Positions 24,341 through 36,827 of a DNA stretch of 64,000 nt are shown here, piece after piece. This stretch comes from Monarcha castaneiventris obscurior (taxonomy: Eukaryota > Chordata > Aves > Passeriformes > Monarchidae). The translations under genes were made by a program, and so were the position numbers. Location: NCBI GenBank assembly GCA_026261815.1, contig JAMPIT010000484.1, positions 14,358,501 to 14,422,500 on the forward strand, given 5' to 3'. Numbering within the stretch: the first letter of the stretch is position 1; each line of letters opens with the position of its first letter. A model generated the notes under the pieces. The model did not search any database. It was not told the origin of the DNA and worked only from the letters and a program-made list of their open reading frames with translations.

Positions 24341-26074
24341 AGGAGCTGAGGGTTTGGGATCCAGCTGAGGGAAGAGGACAGCGAGAGGTGGTGGGGAAGT
24401 CTGGGGCAGAGTTGAAAGAAGCCTTACCACAGCTGGCACTTGAGCAGCCTTCCCACGGCTTCCCCTGAGGTTAACTTGGGGACATCTGGTCCTGAAGGTT
24501 GGTGGATGTGGATGAGATGTGTGGCTCCCTCTGGACTGGTGCTGTGCAGAAGTTACCAGGAATGCTTGTGGCTCATGTTTCCCAAGCAGTGAGGGTGCAG
24601 TGGTGCTGGCTTTCAGCAGTCTGGACTTTGTGCTTCCCAGTCTGCTGCTGCTTTGGAGGGACAGGAAAAGTTAAAAACAAATTTAGAACAATAATTTAAA
24701 AGACAATTCCTTTAATAATAATAATCCTTTCATTAAGGGTGGAAGGGAGATGGGCTGGCATGGAGCAGGAGGTCTCATGTCCAGGCTGTCCTTGCAGCAT
24801 ACATCTTTGCCTGCTGGATCTTGAGAGCTCAGGAGCTGGCTTTTCCCTGAGACTGTGGGTGCAGGCTTGGCTTTTGGGAGCTGTGGGGAAATGGCTGCAG
24901 CCATCCTTGGCAGGTAAGAGGACATCCTTCCCCTGAGATGGCAGGCTGGCAGTGACTTACTGGCTAGAATCGCCTTCTGAGGAGCCCAGGAGAGGCTTCT
25001 GGCTCATTACTCTGAACATGGGTTATTTAGTGTCCCTTAAAAGCATTTCTTCCCTAATAACCTCTGATGTTGCATCTCCCTGCCTCCAGGCAGGTGTGCC
25101 CTGCTTTCTTGGGATGTGCATTCCTGGCCCACAACACAGCTGCCTGTCAGACCTGGCACTCCCAACTCCTGGGAGCAAAGGAGAAAGCTCTTCTGTGGCA
25201 GGGACCCTTTCAGTCAGCTCTGGGAGTGGGTTATTCCCCTGTAACCTCCTGCCATTTCAAGGAGTGTTTCTTCTCGTTTAGGTATAATGAGCTTTCTGTG
25301 GTGGGCTGTGTGTCCCTGCATCTATCTCCATCCTTTCTGGCATCTAGAGGGCACTGCTGGGTGGGTGGGCTTGGACCTCCCGGCTGTTGGTCTCCTGTGG
25401 CAGCTGGAGAGGTGGCTAATTGCATCCGAGGCAGAGCTGGCAGGTGTCTCCCACTGCAGCCCTAGAAGTGCCTGGTTCAACATGGCCTCTTTCTGTGGGT
25501 TTTTTGGGTCAATTTTGTGCTCTCTTCAGCCAAGGAGGATGTGGAAGTGGAGGGATGCCAGGATCATCCTGACTGCCTTGCACCCTCCAGAATACCAGCT
25601 GACTGACCTCAAACTCTGACTCTGCCTAACTTGGAAAACTGGGGTTTTATGTCTTTAGATGGCCTTGTAAAGGTATCCTCCAATTTCAGCAAAACTCCCA
25701 GCTTTTTTCCTTCCCCTGGGTTCTGTAATCACAAGTTTCCCACTTCCATGGGCTTGTGAATCACTCCTTTACAGTGCAGATCTCAGGCAGCAGTGGCTGG
25801 CATGGACTCTGTGATGCCAGGAAAGATTTGGGAGACTATCAGGTTGGCTCCTGCCTGACAGAGGCTGTCGTGTTCCTCCACACCTCGGCTCCCCTTAAAA
25901 GAAGCTCCACAAGGTGCTAGAAAGACATGGCTTGTTCCTCTTTACAGCCAGGGAAATTTTTTATTCCTTGGGCCATTAGCTTGGAGCAGGCTTTGCTCTC
26001 CTTGTCAGCTATGGCAGTTTAGGATGCCATCACCTCTGGCCTCTCTCTTTGCTAAGCTAAATATACAAAGCTTG

Positions 26075-26126
26075 TATATATATATAATATCTATATTATA
26101 TATAGATATAATATATATATATAATA
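26075..26126. repeat. A+T palindromic dinucleotide tract
   Basis: A TATA-rich stretch that is close to self-complementary around a centre near 26,098 (left ...ATAATATCTATA, right TATAGATATAAT...). It can extrude as a cruciform. It is most simply an imperfect (TA)n microsatellite. Confidence 0.8.
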
Positions 26127-28649
26127 AAGTTGCCATATTTTCCAGTGTTTTTCATATTTTCTGACCTTAATTTCTGGTTTCTTTTTTGGACATATTTTCA
26201 ACTTAAAGAGTTCTGTGACCTGTCAGTAGCTCAAACAGAGGCTTTATTTCAGCAATGGTCATACTGCTGTGGCATATGAATCTCTGGTGGAGATCTTGTC
26301 CCCTGCCACAGACCCCCAGTCCTGGGTTTGTTCTGAGCCAGCTAATAGCAACTTCAAACATGTGCCTCTGCCCTTTGATGGAGTTGTAGTTTCACAGTTA
26401 AAGATGGGAAATTATGCCAAGTCCTGTGTCTTCTCTGAGCTTGATTGAATGGCATGAGTGCTGGTTTGTTTATCAGTCAAGCCCGCCCTCCCCACAGAAA
26501 TAAATCATGTTTGCCAACAGGATCTGACAGCTGTAAACGAGTGTTGGTTGGCATTAATTATGCCGATCTCCTTTGCTTCCTGGTGATCTGGCCCAGTTGC
26601 AGCCATCCGTATATTTTGCCTTGGCTGTCTTTGCCTGGCCAGTCTGTGCTTGTTCAAGTCAGCTATTTACCCACTGAATGTTGGCAGGTACAGGCTGCTC
26701 TCTCTCCTGGGACTTTTTAGCATCTCTAGCTGGCCAGAGATCACCCTTTGACACGTGGACAGCTTGTCAGCAGGGACTTCAGCATGTTAAAATGGGCCTG
26801 CGAGCTATGTGTTTTGTCTTGTCATGGAAGAGCAAACATTTCACCCACATCCTCTGCCCATGTCGTCTGACTTTGTCCTAAATTCAGTGCAGAAAACTCA
26901 GCGAACACTCCTCCTTCTCACTGGTGCTGCTGAGGTTTCCCCTGGCTGACCTATCTGGGATGTGTGCCATCCTTCAGACTTCTGCTCCCCTGCCTAGTGC
27001 CCCAAACAGCTCTGTAACATGGATGTCTTTCTGTCTGGGGGCAGCTGGGAGCCTAACTGGTCCTTTATGGCAGCTGAGCCTCAGTGCCCTTGTGAGGCTG
27101 TGCCTCATCTTTCCCCTCTGGCTCTCCTGGCCAGGCTGCTGAGCCTGCTGCCTTTGCTCAGATCTGTTGAAAATCCTTTTCTCCCAGCTGTTTTAAATGA
27201 AGGTCTGTGGAGCTGTGCTCCCATCCCAGGTGGTTTGTGCTTTAAAGGCCATCCGTTTGCTTGGCTGTGTTGGGAGGCTGGGGTTGGGGGTTGGGAGCAG
27301 ATAAAACATTTGCAAAAAGGGCTCAATTATCAGGATGTTTTTCCACTTAAATTCTTTCTCCTGGATGATTTAATTTCTTTATTTCAGGCTCTGTGCATGA
27401 AGCATTTTTAAATGCCAGCTTGTCGTTTGTGAGCAGCTCAGGCTTCAGTCTGCACGTGCGTGAGAGCTGATCACAGTGGCAGCTTCAGCCAATCAACTCC
27501 TGCCTGAATTTTCCTCCTGAGGTCTAGGAATTACTAACAGATGTCTAGTCCTGTGTTCCTGAGCCACAGCTTCATTTGTCCTCATGGACTCCTTTGCTCT
27601 CCTCCAAGCTCTGTGGACCAGAGGCTGAAGACTGGTGCCAGAGGTGGAGCCCCTGGTGAGCCAGGGCCACTCAAACCATATATCCATCTCTCTAGAGAGA
27701 AGGAGGAGCAGGATACCTCAATCCAGAACTTATCACCGCTAGCCTGTGACTTTTCTGCCCTCAGTGTCTCATCACAGGGGTCTGGCAAGACTCATCCAGT
27801 TTACGTTCTTCCTCTTTGCATCAATGGGTCACCCTGCAGAATATGCCAGTGGCTTTCTGGGAAATGCAGCCCTCAATCCTTCTTGTGCCTTTTTCCCATG
27901 CCCCAGTATGACTGTGGGAATCAATTTGCTTTAGGAGGATGCTGGGGAATAGGGGTGGTGGCTCAGCTGCCTGGCTGGGTGGGATGACCTTCAGGCTCTT
28001 GGGTGTAGTTCTGTAGGGTTCCCAGGAAGACAGGAGGTTACCTGACACTGCTGGTAAGTGATCCTCACACATAAAATAGTAACAGAGGAGAAAAAAATCC
28101 TAGAGAGTCATAGAGGATTTGATGTGTCCATCTTATATGGATGGCAAGGACAAGACCAGAGCTGATAGGGTGACAGGCTGATGGGCCTTGGGCTGTCAGG
28201 CATTTGGAGTAAGGATACAGAGTCCAGGAAAAGTGTTTTGGGAGCCCTTGCATGGTCCCAAGCTGGGCTGTAGATCATGTCACTTACAGCTCATGCACTG
28301 TTCATGGACCATTCCTGGTTGTCCACCAGCCTGGTTGATGTTGAGGATAAGCACCAGAGAGGCTTGGTCAGCAGTGGCTGACGTGTGCTCTCTGCCAGGA
28401 GCCAGTGAAGCTCTGGATCTTGTGCTGGGCAGGAGGAGCAGGTGTGGGCACTGTGATGCTCCAGCTCGAGCCTGTCCAGGAGGTGCCATGCAACGGCAGG
28501 CAGCAGAGAGGGAGCCCGAGGTGTCCGTGCCTTTGCGGGCACGTTCATCTCTCTCTGACCTGCACTGACAGCTGGTTTTCAGCGGGCTCTCTGCAGTGGG
28601 GCCGCCCGCTCGCCGCTGGTTGGCACCCCCCAGCTGGATGTCACATCAC

Positions 28650-28745
28650 ATCAGTTCGCGCATTCGCAGCGACTTTTAGTTATTAAATATTTTTAGCGAC
28701 AAAACCATCCAAAGACGTTTCGGTCCTGCGAGCGCGAGTGACCTC
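28650..28745. promoter_or_regulatory. Candidate regulatory island in TEX264 intron 3
   Basis: The stretch has TTATTAAATATTTTTAGC near 28,680 (MEF2-like core) beside several CpGs, unlike the surrounding G/T-rich intron. The look is that of conserved noncoding DNA, but conservation could not be measured here. Confidence 0.25.
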
Positions 28746-29539
28746 GCCTTCAGCGTGCAGCGGGCAGGGGAGGGAGGGCAGGATGCCCACGAGGTCAGGC
28801 TGGGAGCTGAGCCAGGTGGAAGGGAGTGTGGTGGGCAATGTCGCTGAGCGCCGCGGGGGCCTCGGGAGCGGGGTGGGCTCGGTCAGCGGAACCGCTCCGT
28901 TTAACCTGCGGGGAACGCGCTGCTCCTGCGCGGCCGATGGAGCACATGGGGAGCCGGGCTCTGCGTCACGTCCCCTGCCACTCGCAGCAGGCATCCCCAC
29001 TTTCCTGCTTCCCCAGAGGAATGTGGCAGCCCCAGGCCACTACTCATCTGCTGTCGACTTCTCCCTGGTCCTTGCGGGCGGGCGGTGAATTAGCACTGGC
29101 CGTGCTTTGTGTTCGGTGCTGACAAGACCGACCTGTGCCAGGCACGCCTGTGTGCCCCAGTCAGTGTGTGCTGGTTTCCCAGCCTGTGCTGGTGCCATTC
29201 CTGCAGCTCTGCTGCCTTGTGCCTGCAAGCAAACTGTGCAGCTTCTGTTTTGGCTCTGCTCTTCAGCTCTTGGAGGCAGGTGTAAAACTGCAGCTCTGAC
29301 AGCATTGCTGCTTTGAGCAGGAAAGGTTTGCTGACCAGCTTTGAGCTTTGGTAGTTACAAAGGCTCCTTCCCTGCCTCTGCAGCCTGTGGTATGTGTGAA
29401 ATTACCCGGGTTTTCCTCAACTTCTTGTTGACTCTATGCTAGAGTCTGTCCTAGCAGCAGGCAGGGGAGTCCTGGTTCCTGGGAAGCAGCTGGTGTGGGA
29501 TGCAGGCTCCTGCCACTGTGGCCTCCCAGTTCTAATTGA

Positions 29540-29720
29540 TCACAAAATGGGAACAGACCAGGTTGGAAGGGGCCTGGAAAGAGAATCTGGTACAACCTTT
29601 CATGGGAAAGGGAGCGTGGTTATCTAGCACCCAATTGCATCTTGAAAGCCTCTGGTGATGGGGCCTCTACCACATCCCTGGGGAGGCTGCTCCATCTGGC
29701 AGCTCAGCCCCAGGTCTCTG
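29540..29720 (-). mobile_element. CR1 LINE 3' end fragment, antisense
   Basis: The segment reads as the reverse complement of a CR1 3' UTR. It opens with 'accaggttggaaggggcctg' and 'tctggtacaacctttcatgg', then 'tgcatcttgaaagcctctgg' and 'tctaccacatccctggggag'. The element is old, short and 5'-truncated. Its transcription would run opposite to TEX264. The left border is fixed by the terminal repeat-like 'atcacaaaatgg'. Confidence 0.75.
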
Positions 29721-29999
29721 CCACAGTGGGTGCTTTGCTGTGGCATCCAGCATTTTGACCCTATTGCCATCCCAGCTCCTTTTTCAGGAGCGTTTCCAAA
29801 GGCAGCTTCTGGAAGAAGAGTGAGCTTCAAGTGCCTGCCCTCCCATGCATGCCAAACCGTGTGGGCATCCCTGATGGCCCAACAGCCAAAAAAGCCTGGA
29901 CCAGTGTTGGCTGTCTCAGTGGTCCTGCTTGGGAGCATTTTTGTCCCAGGAGGGAGTAGGAAGCCACCTCACCCTCCTGAGCTGCTGCTTTGGAAAACT

Positions 30000-30380
30000 G
30001 GGAGAGCAGCCTTGTAATGATTTGCCCAACCTTGCAAAATTATCACAGAGATGAATCTGCTCAGACAAAAGATTTGCTTCCCCCTCTCCTTTGCAGCAAG
30101 GATTAATGATCACAGGAGAAGCTGGGGGTATTTCCTATGGCTGTCCAAGGAAGAGAAAGAACTGAAATGGTTTGCCTTGGGCAGGGAGGGAGAGTAAAAT
30201 ACTACAGTGCTGTTCTGTCAGATCTCTTTATCGACTTGATCTGTTCGTATGCATTCCCCAGATGTATTTATAGAGAATCCCAGAGGATGCAGTCAGTTCA
30301 AAAGGTTTTCTTTGTCAGGCATTAGAGACGTGTCCAGCTCTTTCCAGCAGCGACAGTGTCCCGAACCTTGGGGTCTTCCC
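30000..30380. promoter_or_regulatory. Candidate noncoding regulatory block in TEX264 intron 3
   Basis: Two A+T-balanced stretches (30,000-30,120 and 30,210-30,380) differ from neighbouring degraded intron. They include TATGCATT (octamer/POU-like, 30,248-30,255), GATTAATGATCA (about 30,100), and TATTTATAGA. They look like conserved enhancer sequence, by appearance only. Confidence 0.25.
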
Positions 30381-31047
30381 TTCTTGACAGCTAGTCAATT
30401 AATTCAAGGATGAGATTGATTTGCCTCTCTGCAATTATTTTAGCTGGGTCCTAATGAGTTTTGTCTGGACAGGTTCTTCCCCATAGCCCTCAGAGCCAGA
30501 CCTTGCCAGCTGTGCCAGGCTTAAGAAACAGCAAAATGAACCCGATCAAATGCGGAACAGCTTCATAGAAATATTGCTCTTTTCCGACAAATGCAGTTGG
30601 CCCAGTTTCCCTGGCTGTGAAGCTCCCACTTTGAAACCTGCGGAGCAGGCAGATAATACATTTGAAAGCAGTGGCATTTTTACCTCCAGAAAAGGGACCA
30701 TTGTGCTATGACTAACTTGCACTTTCTTGATTCTTGTTAGGTATAAAATGGTAGAAAAGGCCCTGCTTTGGGGAGGGCAGGAGAGTGAAAACATTCCTCT
30801 TCTGCACCGAGTCAAAATATGGATGGATGAGTCGTGAGGTTGGGTGGTGATCAGATCACAGGGATGAAAGAACAAAATCAGTTCTTGCTCCTCCTCATGC
30901 CTAGAGCATGTGTGCCCTAGGCAAGGCACAGCTTTGGGGCTGCACCGGTGGCTGGGGCACCAGTGAGGTGGCTGAGCCCAGCTGTTTGCTCTGAAGGAAG
31001 GGGTCACACTGAAAGTCTCTCGGGGTCTCTTTGTTTGACAGGGAGAT

Positions 31048-31066
31048 ACACACACACACACACACA
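31048..31066. repeat. (CA)n microsatellite
   Basis: Nineteen bases of alternating A and C. Short; possibly polymorphic. Confidence 0.85.
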
Positions 31067-34000
31067 AAGCCCTGTCACCTCTGCCTGCCTGCAGCAGCTG
31101 CTGCCCTGTGGATGCTGTTGGAGTTGATGCTGCTGTGTGCTGGTGGCCCTGGGCAGAGGCAGCAGGCTGGAGGTGGCCAGTCCTCATTGTGACTGGTGGG
31201 GAGGTCTCTGGAGCTGCTCACATCTTGGGGAGGCTTTCATGGCTCAGCATGTGCTTTTCCTCTCTCTGTGCTCTTGCCTGGTGGCTGTCGCTCTGCCCGG
31301 ACCCATAGGGACTCACAGCTTTGGGGAGTGGGTGCAGGGTATGGAGAGGTGCAATGGTTCAGCTCAGTCCTACATACAGCCAGTACATCCCATCCTGCTT
31401 TGAGGAGCAAACACCCCCTGGCTGTTTATTGTCAGGACAACTTGGATTGCCCCAACAGGCTGCCAAATCCTGGCCTTCTGAACTCATCTGGATTTGCCAG
31501 GACTGGGTTAATCTTCATGGTATCCAGCTGCCTCAGCTGTTGCAGGGCTCCAGAGCAGCTTGCAGACTGGTCTATGAGCTCCTTGAAAGAGGAAGGTTGA
31601 GCTATGCTTAATTATTGGCTTGCAGGCTTTTGGAGGGTGAGGGCAAACCCTCAGCTCCAGGAGTCCTTTTGTGCCTTTTCTTTCCCAGCATGTGGCAGCT
31701 TATTCCAGCCTGTGCTTCAGCCATACCAGGGAAAATCAGAGCCTGTACTAGAAATGTTGGCAGTTTGTAACTCCACCACTCGTACTTGAGGCTGGAAGGG
31801 ATTGCTCCAGATCAGAACTGCCCTGAGGCAGCTGATAGAGGTCTGCAGCGTGGCAGGGATGTCCAAGCTTCCTGTGCTGCTTCCCCTGCTCCATCCCAAG
31901 TGAGTGACAGGTCATGGCAGTTCTCTTGCCTTCGTGGCCAGTGTGCTGGGTGGGTCATCCAGCACCTCTCTGATTGCATGGCAGCAAGGACACGTGTTTG
32001 TTCCTCTGCTGTCAGACCACAGTGGGCAGAGGGGGCCGAGCTCCCTGGGGAGCAGGAGCCAGTGCTCGTCCTGTGTCACGCTTGAGCTGATTTCTCTCAG
32101 GATTTAGTGCGGTGCCCAGTGTTGGTAAGAAATGGAAGGTGCCCGTTACCCTCAAGAGTGGATCAGCAGCTGATGGACCAGTGCCTTTAGTCCAACCCAT
32201 TTCTCTGGTCCAACCCCAATCCACCCAACATTCACCTTTCTTGGGCTCCTCAGTGCTGTGGTGAGTGTGAGGAGGCAGAGGTTCATGCCTGGCTTGAGCA
32301 GATGTGTTTCTGCTGGGTTTGTTGGAGATAAGCTCATCCTTAGATAGGATGCCTCTGCCCTGCCAGGTCTGCTAGGCTGGGTCTGTAGTCCAAAAAAGGA
32401 TGTGCTTCCAGCATGGAGGAGAGGAACAAACCTTCCTAAGAGGGGAGATGATGATGTGAAGTCACCTCTCCTGGGTAACAGAGAGAGACTAGTACTGATT
32501 TGGAGCAGAGTCTCAATACAGCTTTTGGGACAGCATCAGTCTCCTGGCACTGGGATGGCAAAAGAGAGACACTGGGGCCACGAAATGGAGTCACTGGTGA
32601 GGCTTGGGGTATGCTTGTCTTCCAGGCCACTGACATCTGAATTTTGCACATGTGTGTTTTGCATGGCTGCTTCCTCCTAAAGCTCAGTGAGGCTCTGCTG
32701 ATCTGGGGCTGAGCTCCAAATTAAATGACACCAAACAGTGAGGCTTTACATTTCAAAGGCTCAGAGCAGAAGGATGCCTGGGACTTTCTGTCGCTGTGGA
32801 GTAATTGGGATGATTTTTTTTATTTTGGCGGCTTGTACAATGACCACCAGGTGCTCACTCCACTGACAGATGGTTTTACCTGCGTCTTCTGCTAATGTGA
32901 GGAATTATAACAACCCCACAGGGATGAAGAGGGGTGACAAAGCCTAGTACAGTGGGGAGAGAAGTTAGTAACTGCTCTGCATTCCTGGCTCTGGCTGCTT
33001 CTCACAGTAGTAACTTGTGGATGGGCACATTTGCATTACAGAACCCCTGGAAATTTCTGCTTCTGTTTCCCCATTCCACACACCACCAACCAGAAAATCT
33101 CCTGCATTTTAAGTTGCTCCAATGTCTCTTTCCCTTATGGTCACAGCTCTGTGGGATGGACTCTAAGGCAAAGGTGCTGCTTGAAGGTCAAAGGTGGAAC
33201 TCTTAAGGCAGCTGGGAGAGTGCTTGGTCTGGGAGCCCTGGTCCCAGCATGGCACTGGGGGCTGTTGCCTTTCAAAGGAAACCTGAAGAGGTGTCCTGGC
33301 CCTGGGGGATGAAGAGAATGTGCCATGGCTGATCATGGAGTGGCCCTGTCTGCAGCTGCCTGTTGGCTTCATGCATTTGCTGACGGGCTCTGTTCCCACT
33401 CCATAAGGTTGTAAGGCACTCTGGGAAGGCTGCAGGGAGGGAAACCGTGGCCTCATTCCCATTGTGGACACCTGCATTTTTTCCCTGCTACTGGATGGCC
33501 AGTTACTCTCATTTACTCTGGGGTTTATTTCTGCCTGGAGCTGATGGCAGGTCCTTGACATGCAGGAAGGTAGGTATCTATCATCTGCTGGGGCCAGCTG
33601 CTCTGCTCTTCACGCTGTGTGGATTCACAGCTTGGGGTAAGGTCCTCCCAGCGATTCAGTAACCAGACCGTGAGTTGGCAAAAGCTTCTCAAGAGGTCAG
33701 TGTGGAGAAAGACTTGCTCGGGAACTTCTCTGCCAAGCAGTTCAGGAATGAGCAAAGCAGAAGCGGCTTCAGGGGCTGCCAGATGTTGTGGGCTCACAGC
33801 AGAGGAGCACAGCCATCGACTCCTCTCTGTTCCTGCATCTTCCTCCTCCTCTCTCACGTGCATCTCTAGGTGCCAAGTTCATTTGTTCTGCCTGGGTCCT
33901 GCCACCCCCAAGAGGCCACTGTCTTCATCTCCCACCTGTTCCCCTGCAAAGATGTGTCTCCTGGTGGGACCTACTTTGGGACCCATAGCACTCGCACAGC

Positions 34001-36801
34001 TCTGGCTTTCTGCTGTGCCCTGGGGCAGAGAACCAGTGTCCAAATCCCTCCCCTCTTGCTGTCCAAGACCCAGCAGCCTTTCTGGGACAGTGCTGCAGCA
34101 GACAGCGTACACTTCCTTGCCTGTGGCAAGCTGCGGCTGCTTGGGGAAGGGCAGATGGGGACAGAGGTGTAGAAATGCTTCCCCAAAGTCCTCCCCATCC
34201 TCTGGGTACCCAGAGTTTGAGGGGGGACATCAGCACTGGGAAGAGGAGGGATGTCCTCTGGGATTTCAGGGCACTAATGAGGACCTGGGGCAGCTCTGGT
34301 GGCTGCAGCTTTGGCTGATGTGCTGCGGTCAGTGGTGTTACACAGGGCTGTGTGTGCTTTGGGGTACCTGGGAGGGCAGAGCCGTGGTGCAGATGGGGAG
34401 TTGGCTCCCCAGGAGGGAAAGATCTGGAAAGCTGAATGGCGTGATGCATCTCTGGAGCATTACCTGCTCATGGAGCACATCTGGGAACATATGGGATCCT
34501 TGTGGAAGGGCAGAGTCAGGCTGGGCTCTGTCCTTGCCTAACTGCTTGGATTTCTCCTCCTGATTGATCTGCGCAGTCAAACTCACGATCCTTCGCTGGC
34601 AGAGGAGCAGTTGCCAGACTGCAAAGGTCACTGAAAGCAGCTGCTCCCATCCCCTGCTGCCTCGGTTGCCGGCAGAAGAGCCCGGCTTTGGAGGCGCTGG
34701 GCTCGTGTCCCTGCTGGCAGCGGCAGCCACAGGCTCCCCGCAGGCCCAGCACACCTCAGCAGGCGCTCTGCTCTCCACACCAAGGTAATGAGCCCCGTGG
34801 GACCTGTGCTGGCTCCCTGTGCCGGGGAGGAGGAGGAGGTGAGAGCTGCAGAGGAAGGGCAGCTCGGCTCGGCTCGCCGTGCCCACTCACAGCAGGGCCT
34901 GAGGAGAAGTCAGCCAGCACGTGCGGCCGCCGAAATGGCGTGTCCCAGCTCGAGGACACCTGGAGCCATCCCCGATGGCTCTGCCCCGAGCCTCCCTTGG
35001 CCTCCCCTGCATTGCCAGCTCCTCCCACATTGCAGGCAGCCTGCCCGGCCGTGCCTTTGCTGTGTGCCCGCCAGCGCTGTTGGTGTGCGCTGGGATTTCC
35101 TCGGGCGAGTCGCTGCCGCTGGTGGCTGCGGTGGCTGCGGGCTCTGGGGGCTTCATTAGCCCAGCTCACCGGGGGGAGTTGTCATCACGCAGGGTGGGGT
35201 TGGCTCCATGCCCTTTGCCAGCTTTTTGGGGAAGAGAGATGCAAGCTCCTGGATGTGGGGGTTTGAAGGTGGCTTTCTGGAGGCCTGTGGGGAAATACCT
35301 CATGTTCATTTATAAACATTCAGGAAGGAACTTGTCCCAGGCCCTGGCTTGCTTTTAAAACATGGGGATATTTGTCCCTGGGGCAAGGGAAGGAAGAGCA
35401 GGAGGAGCAGTGAACAAAGGTGACCAATGGCTCAGGAGTGTCTGCCCTACAGCCTGGTTGGGATCCCTGTCACCCATGTCAAGCCTGAGCTCAGGGTTTC
35501 CCTGAGCAGGGGCTCAAACAATCTTTCTCCACTGTTGGCTGCACTTAGCTGATAGCTTGGAAGATCCTCCTGTCCTGGAAACTTGCTTTCTGACATCAGA
35601 TTTGCCAGCGTGTTGTACTTGAGATGTGCTTATGGATGTCGTGATCATTTTCCCTATTCCTCCTCAGCAAACCAGGCTGAAACCCACTTGATCTTCCTCT
35701 TTGGATCTTCCTTGTCTTCCAAATGAGGCCAATAAGCCTGACAGTAAGTCCCTGTGGGTGGGGAGGGAAGGACTATTTTGTCTGGGAATCAGGCGGTTGC
35801 ATCGTGGCTTTGCCCTGGGCTGCTGGTGGCTTTATCTGTGCAAGTTCAGCAAGGTTAGGTTCTTCAGCTTCCCTTTTTGGCTTTCTCAGCTGTGAAGGGA
35901 TGGTGTGAGGCTGAGCTTAGCTCATCGTGAAATATATTCCATGAAGCCTGGGAACTGGGGGCGTTGCAGAAAGACAAGGTTGTTCAAGGAGGTAGGAAGG
36001 GACGGGGAGGGTATTTATTCCGCTCCTCCATTTTCCTTCTGGGACCATTAGTGTGACACATGTCCTGAGTTTGTCCTGGTGACTGACGGGCTGTGGAAGA
36101 AGAACTAGAGATGCCTGCAGTCGAAAGAGCAAGAGGAAAGGGTTGAGATTTGGAAGGGGCAGCTCAGACCTCAGCTCAGGAGACTGAGAGCCCCCATGTG
36201 CTGTGGGCACCAGGCACTGCTGCTCCTGCTCAATTTCTATTGCTTTGACTCCACTGCAAGAGGATTTCATTACAGGACTCATTGTGGGTGAGGACGTGTG
36301 TGAGAAGGCTGTGAACCACAAGCCTACAGCTTGACTGGCCATTCCTGTTGCAGAAGGGCAAGTACTCAAGTGAATGGTGGCCCAGGAGAGAAAGCCATCA
36401 AAGTGGGTTGGGAATGTCCACCTGGATGAGGAGCTCCCCAAGTTATCCATGGAAGAAGATCTGTCACCACAAGAGTCTTGTGGCAGGGCAGAGCAGGTCA
36501 CTCTAGGTTAGGACTTACTGTCCCTGTGAGCAACATGACAAAGACGTTTGAAAGAGGCACTTTTTACCTGTGTGGCGTCCCATGTGGGGTGGGAGGCTGC
36601 AGTGCAGTGGGCTGCCTGGCTGAGGCAGGACAACAGATGATCTTGGATGATGATCCCTTTCCTGAAAGGCCCTGCCTTGACAGGAGACAGAGAAATTGCC
36701 ACAGCTGCTGCTCCTGGCAGCCTTGCCAAGGCAACAGAGCAGGCAAAGCGATTTAGCATTGCTCCAGTCATCCGTGATGGCAGAGATCATTGCATCAACC
36801 C

Positions 36802-36827
36802 CTTCAGCATCGTGATTAATGCTGAAG
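36802..36827. repeat. 9-bp inverted repeat with 8-base loop
   Basis: CTTCAGCAT and ATGCTGAAG are exact reverse complements separated by CGTGATTA. One such match is not rare in 64 kb, and no function is suggested. Confidence 0.6.

Noticed and set aside
33619..34563. 314-residue + strand open frame in TEX264 intron 3
   Set aside because: The translation is Ser/Pro/Trp/Cys-rich without family features, and other frames over the same stretch are nearly as open.
36802..36827. Inverted repeat as a transcription terminator
   Set aside because: Hairpin terminators of this type are bacterial; this is a vertebrate intron, so it is listed only as an inverted repeat.
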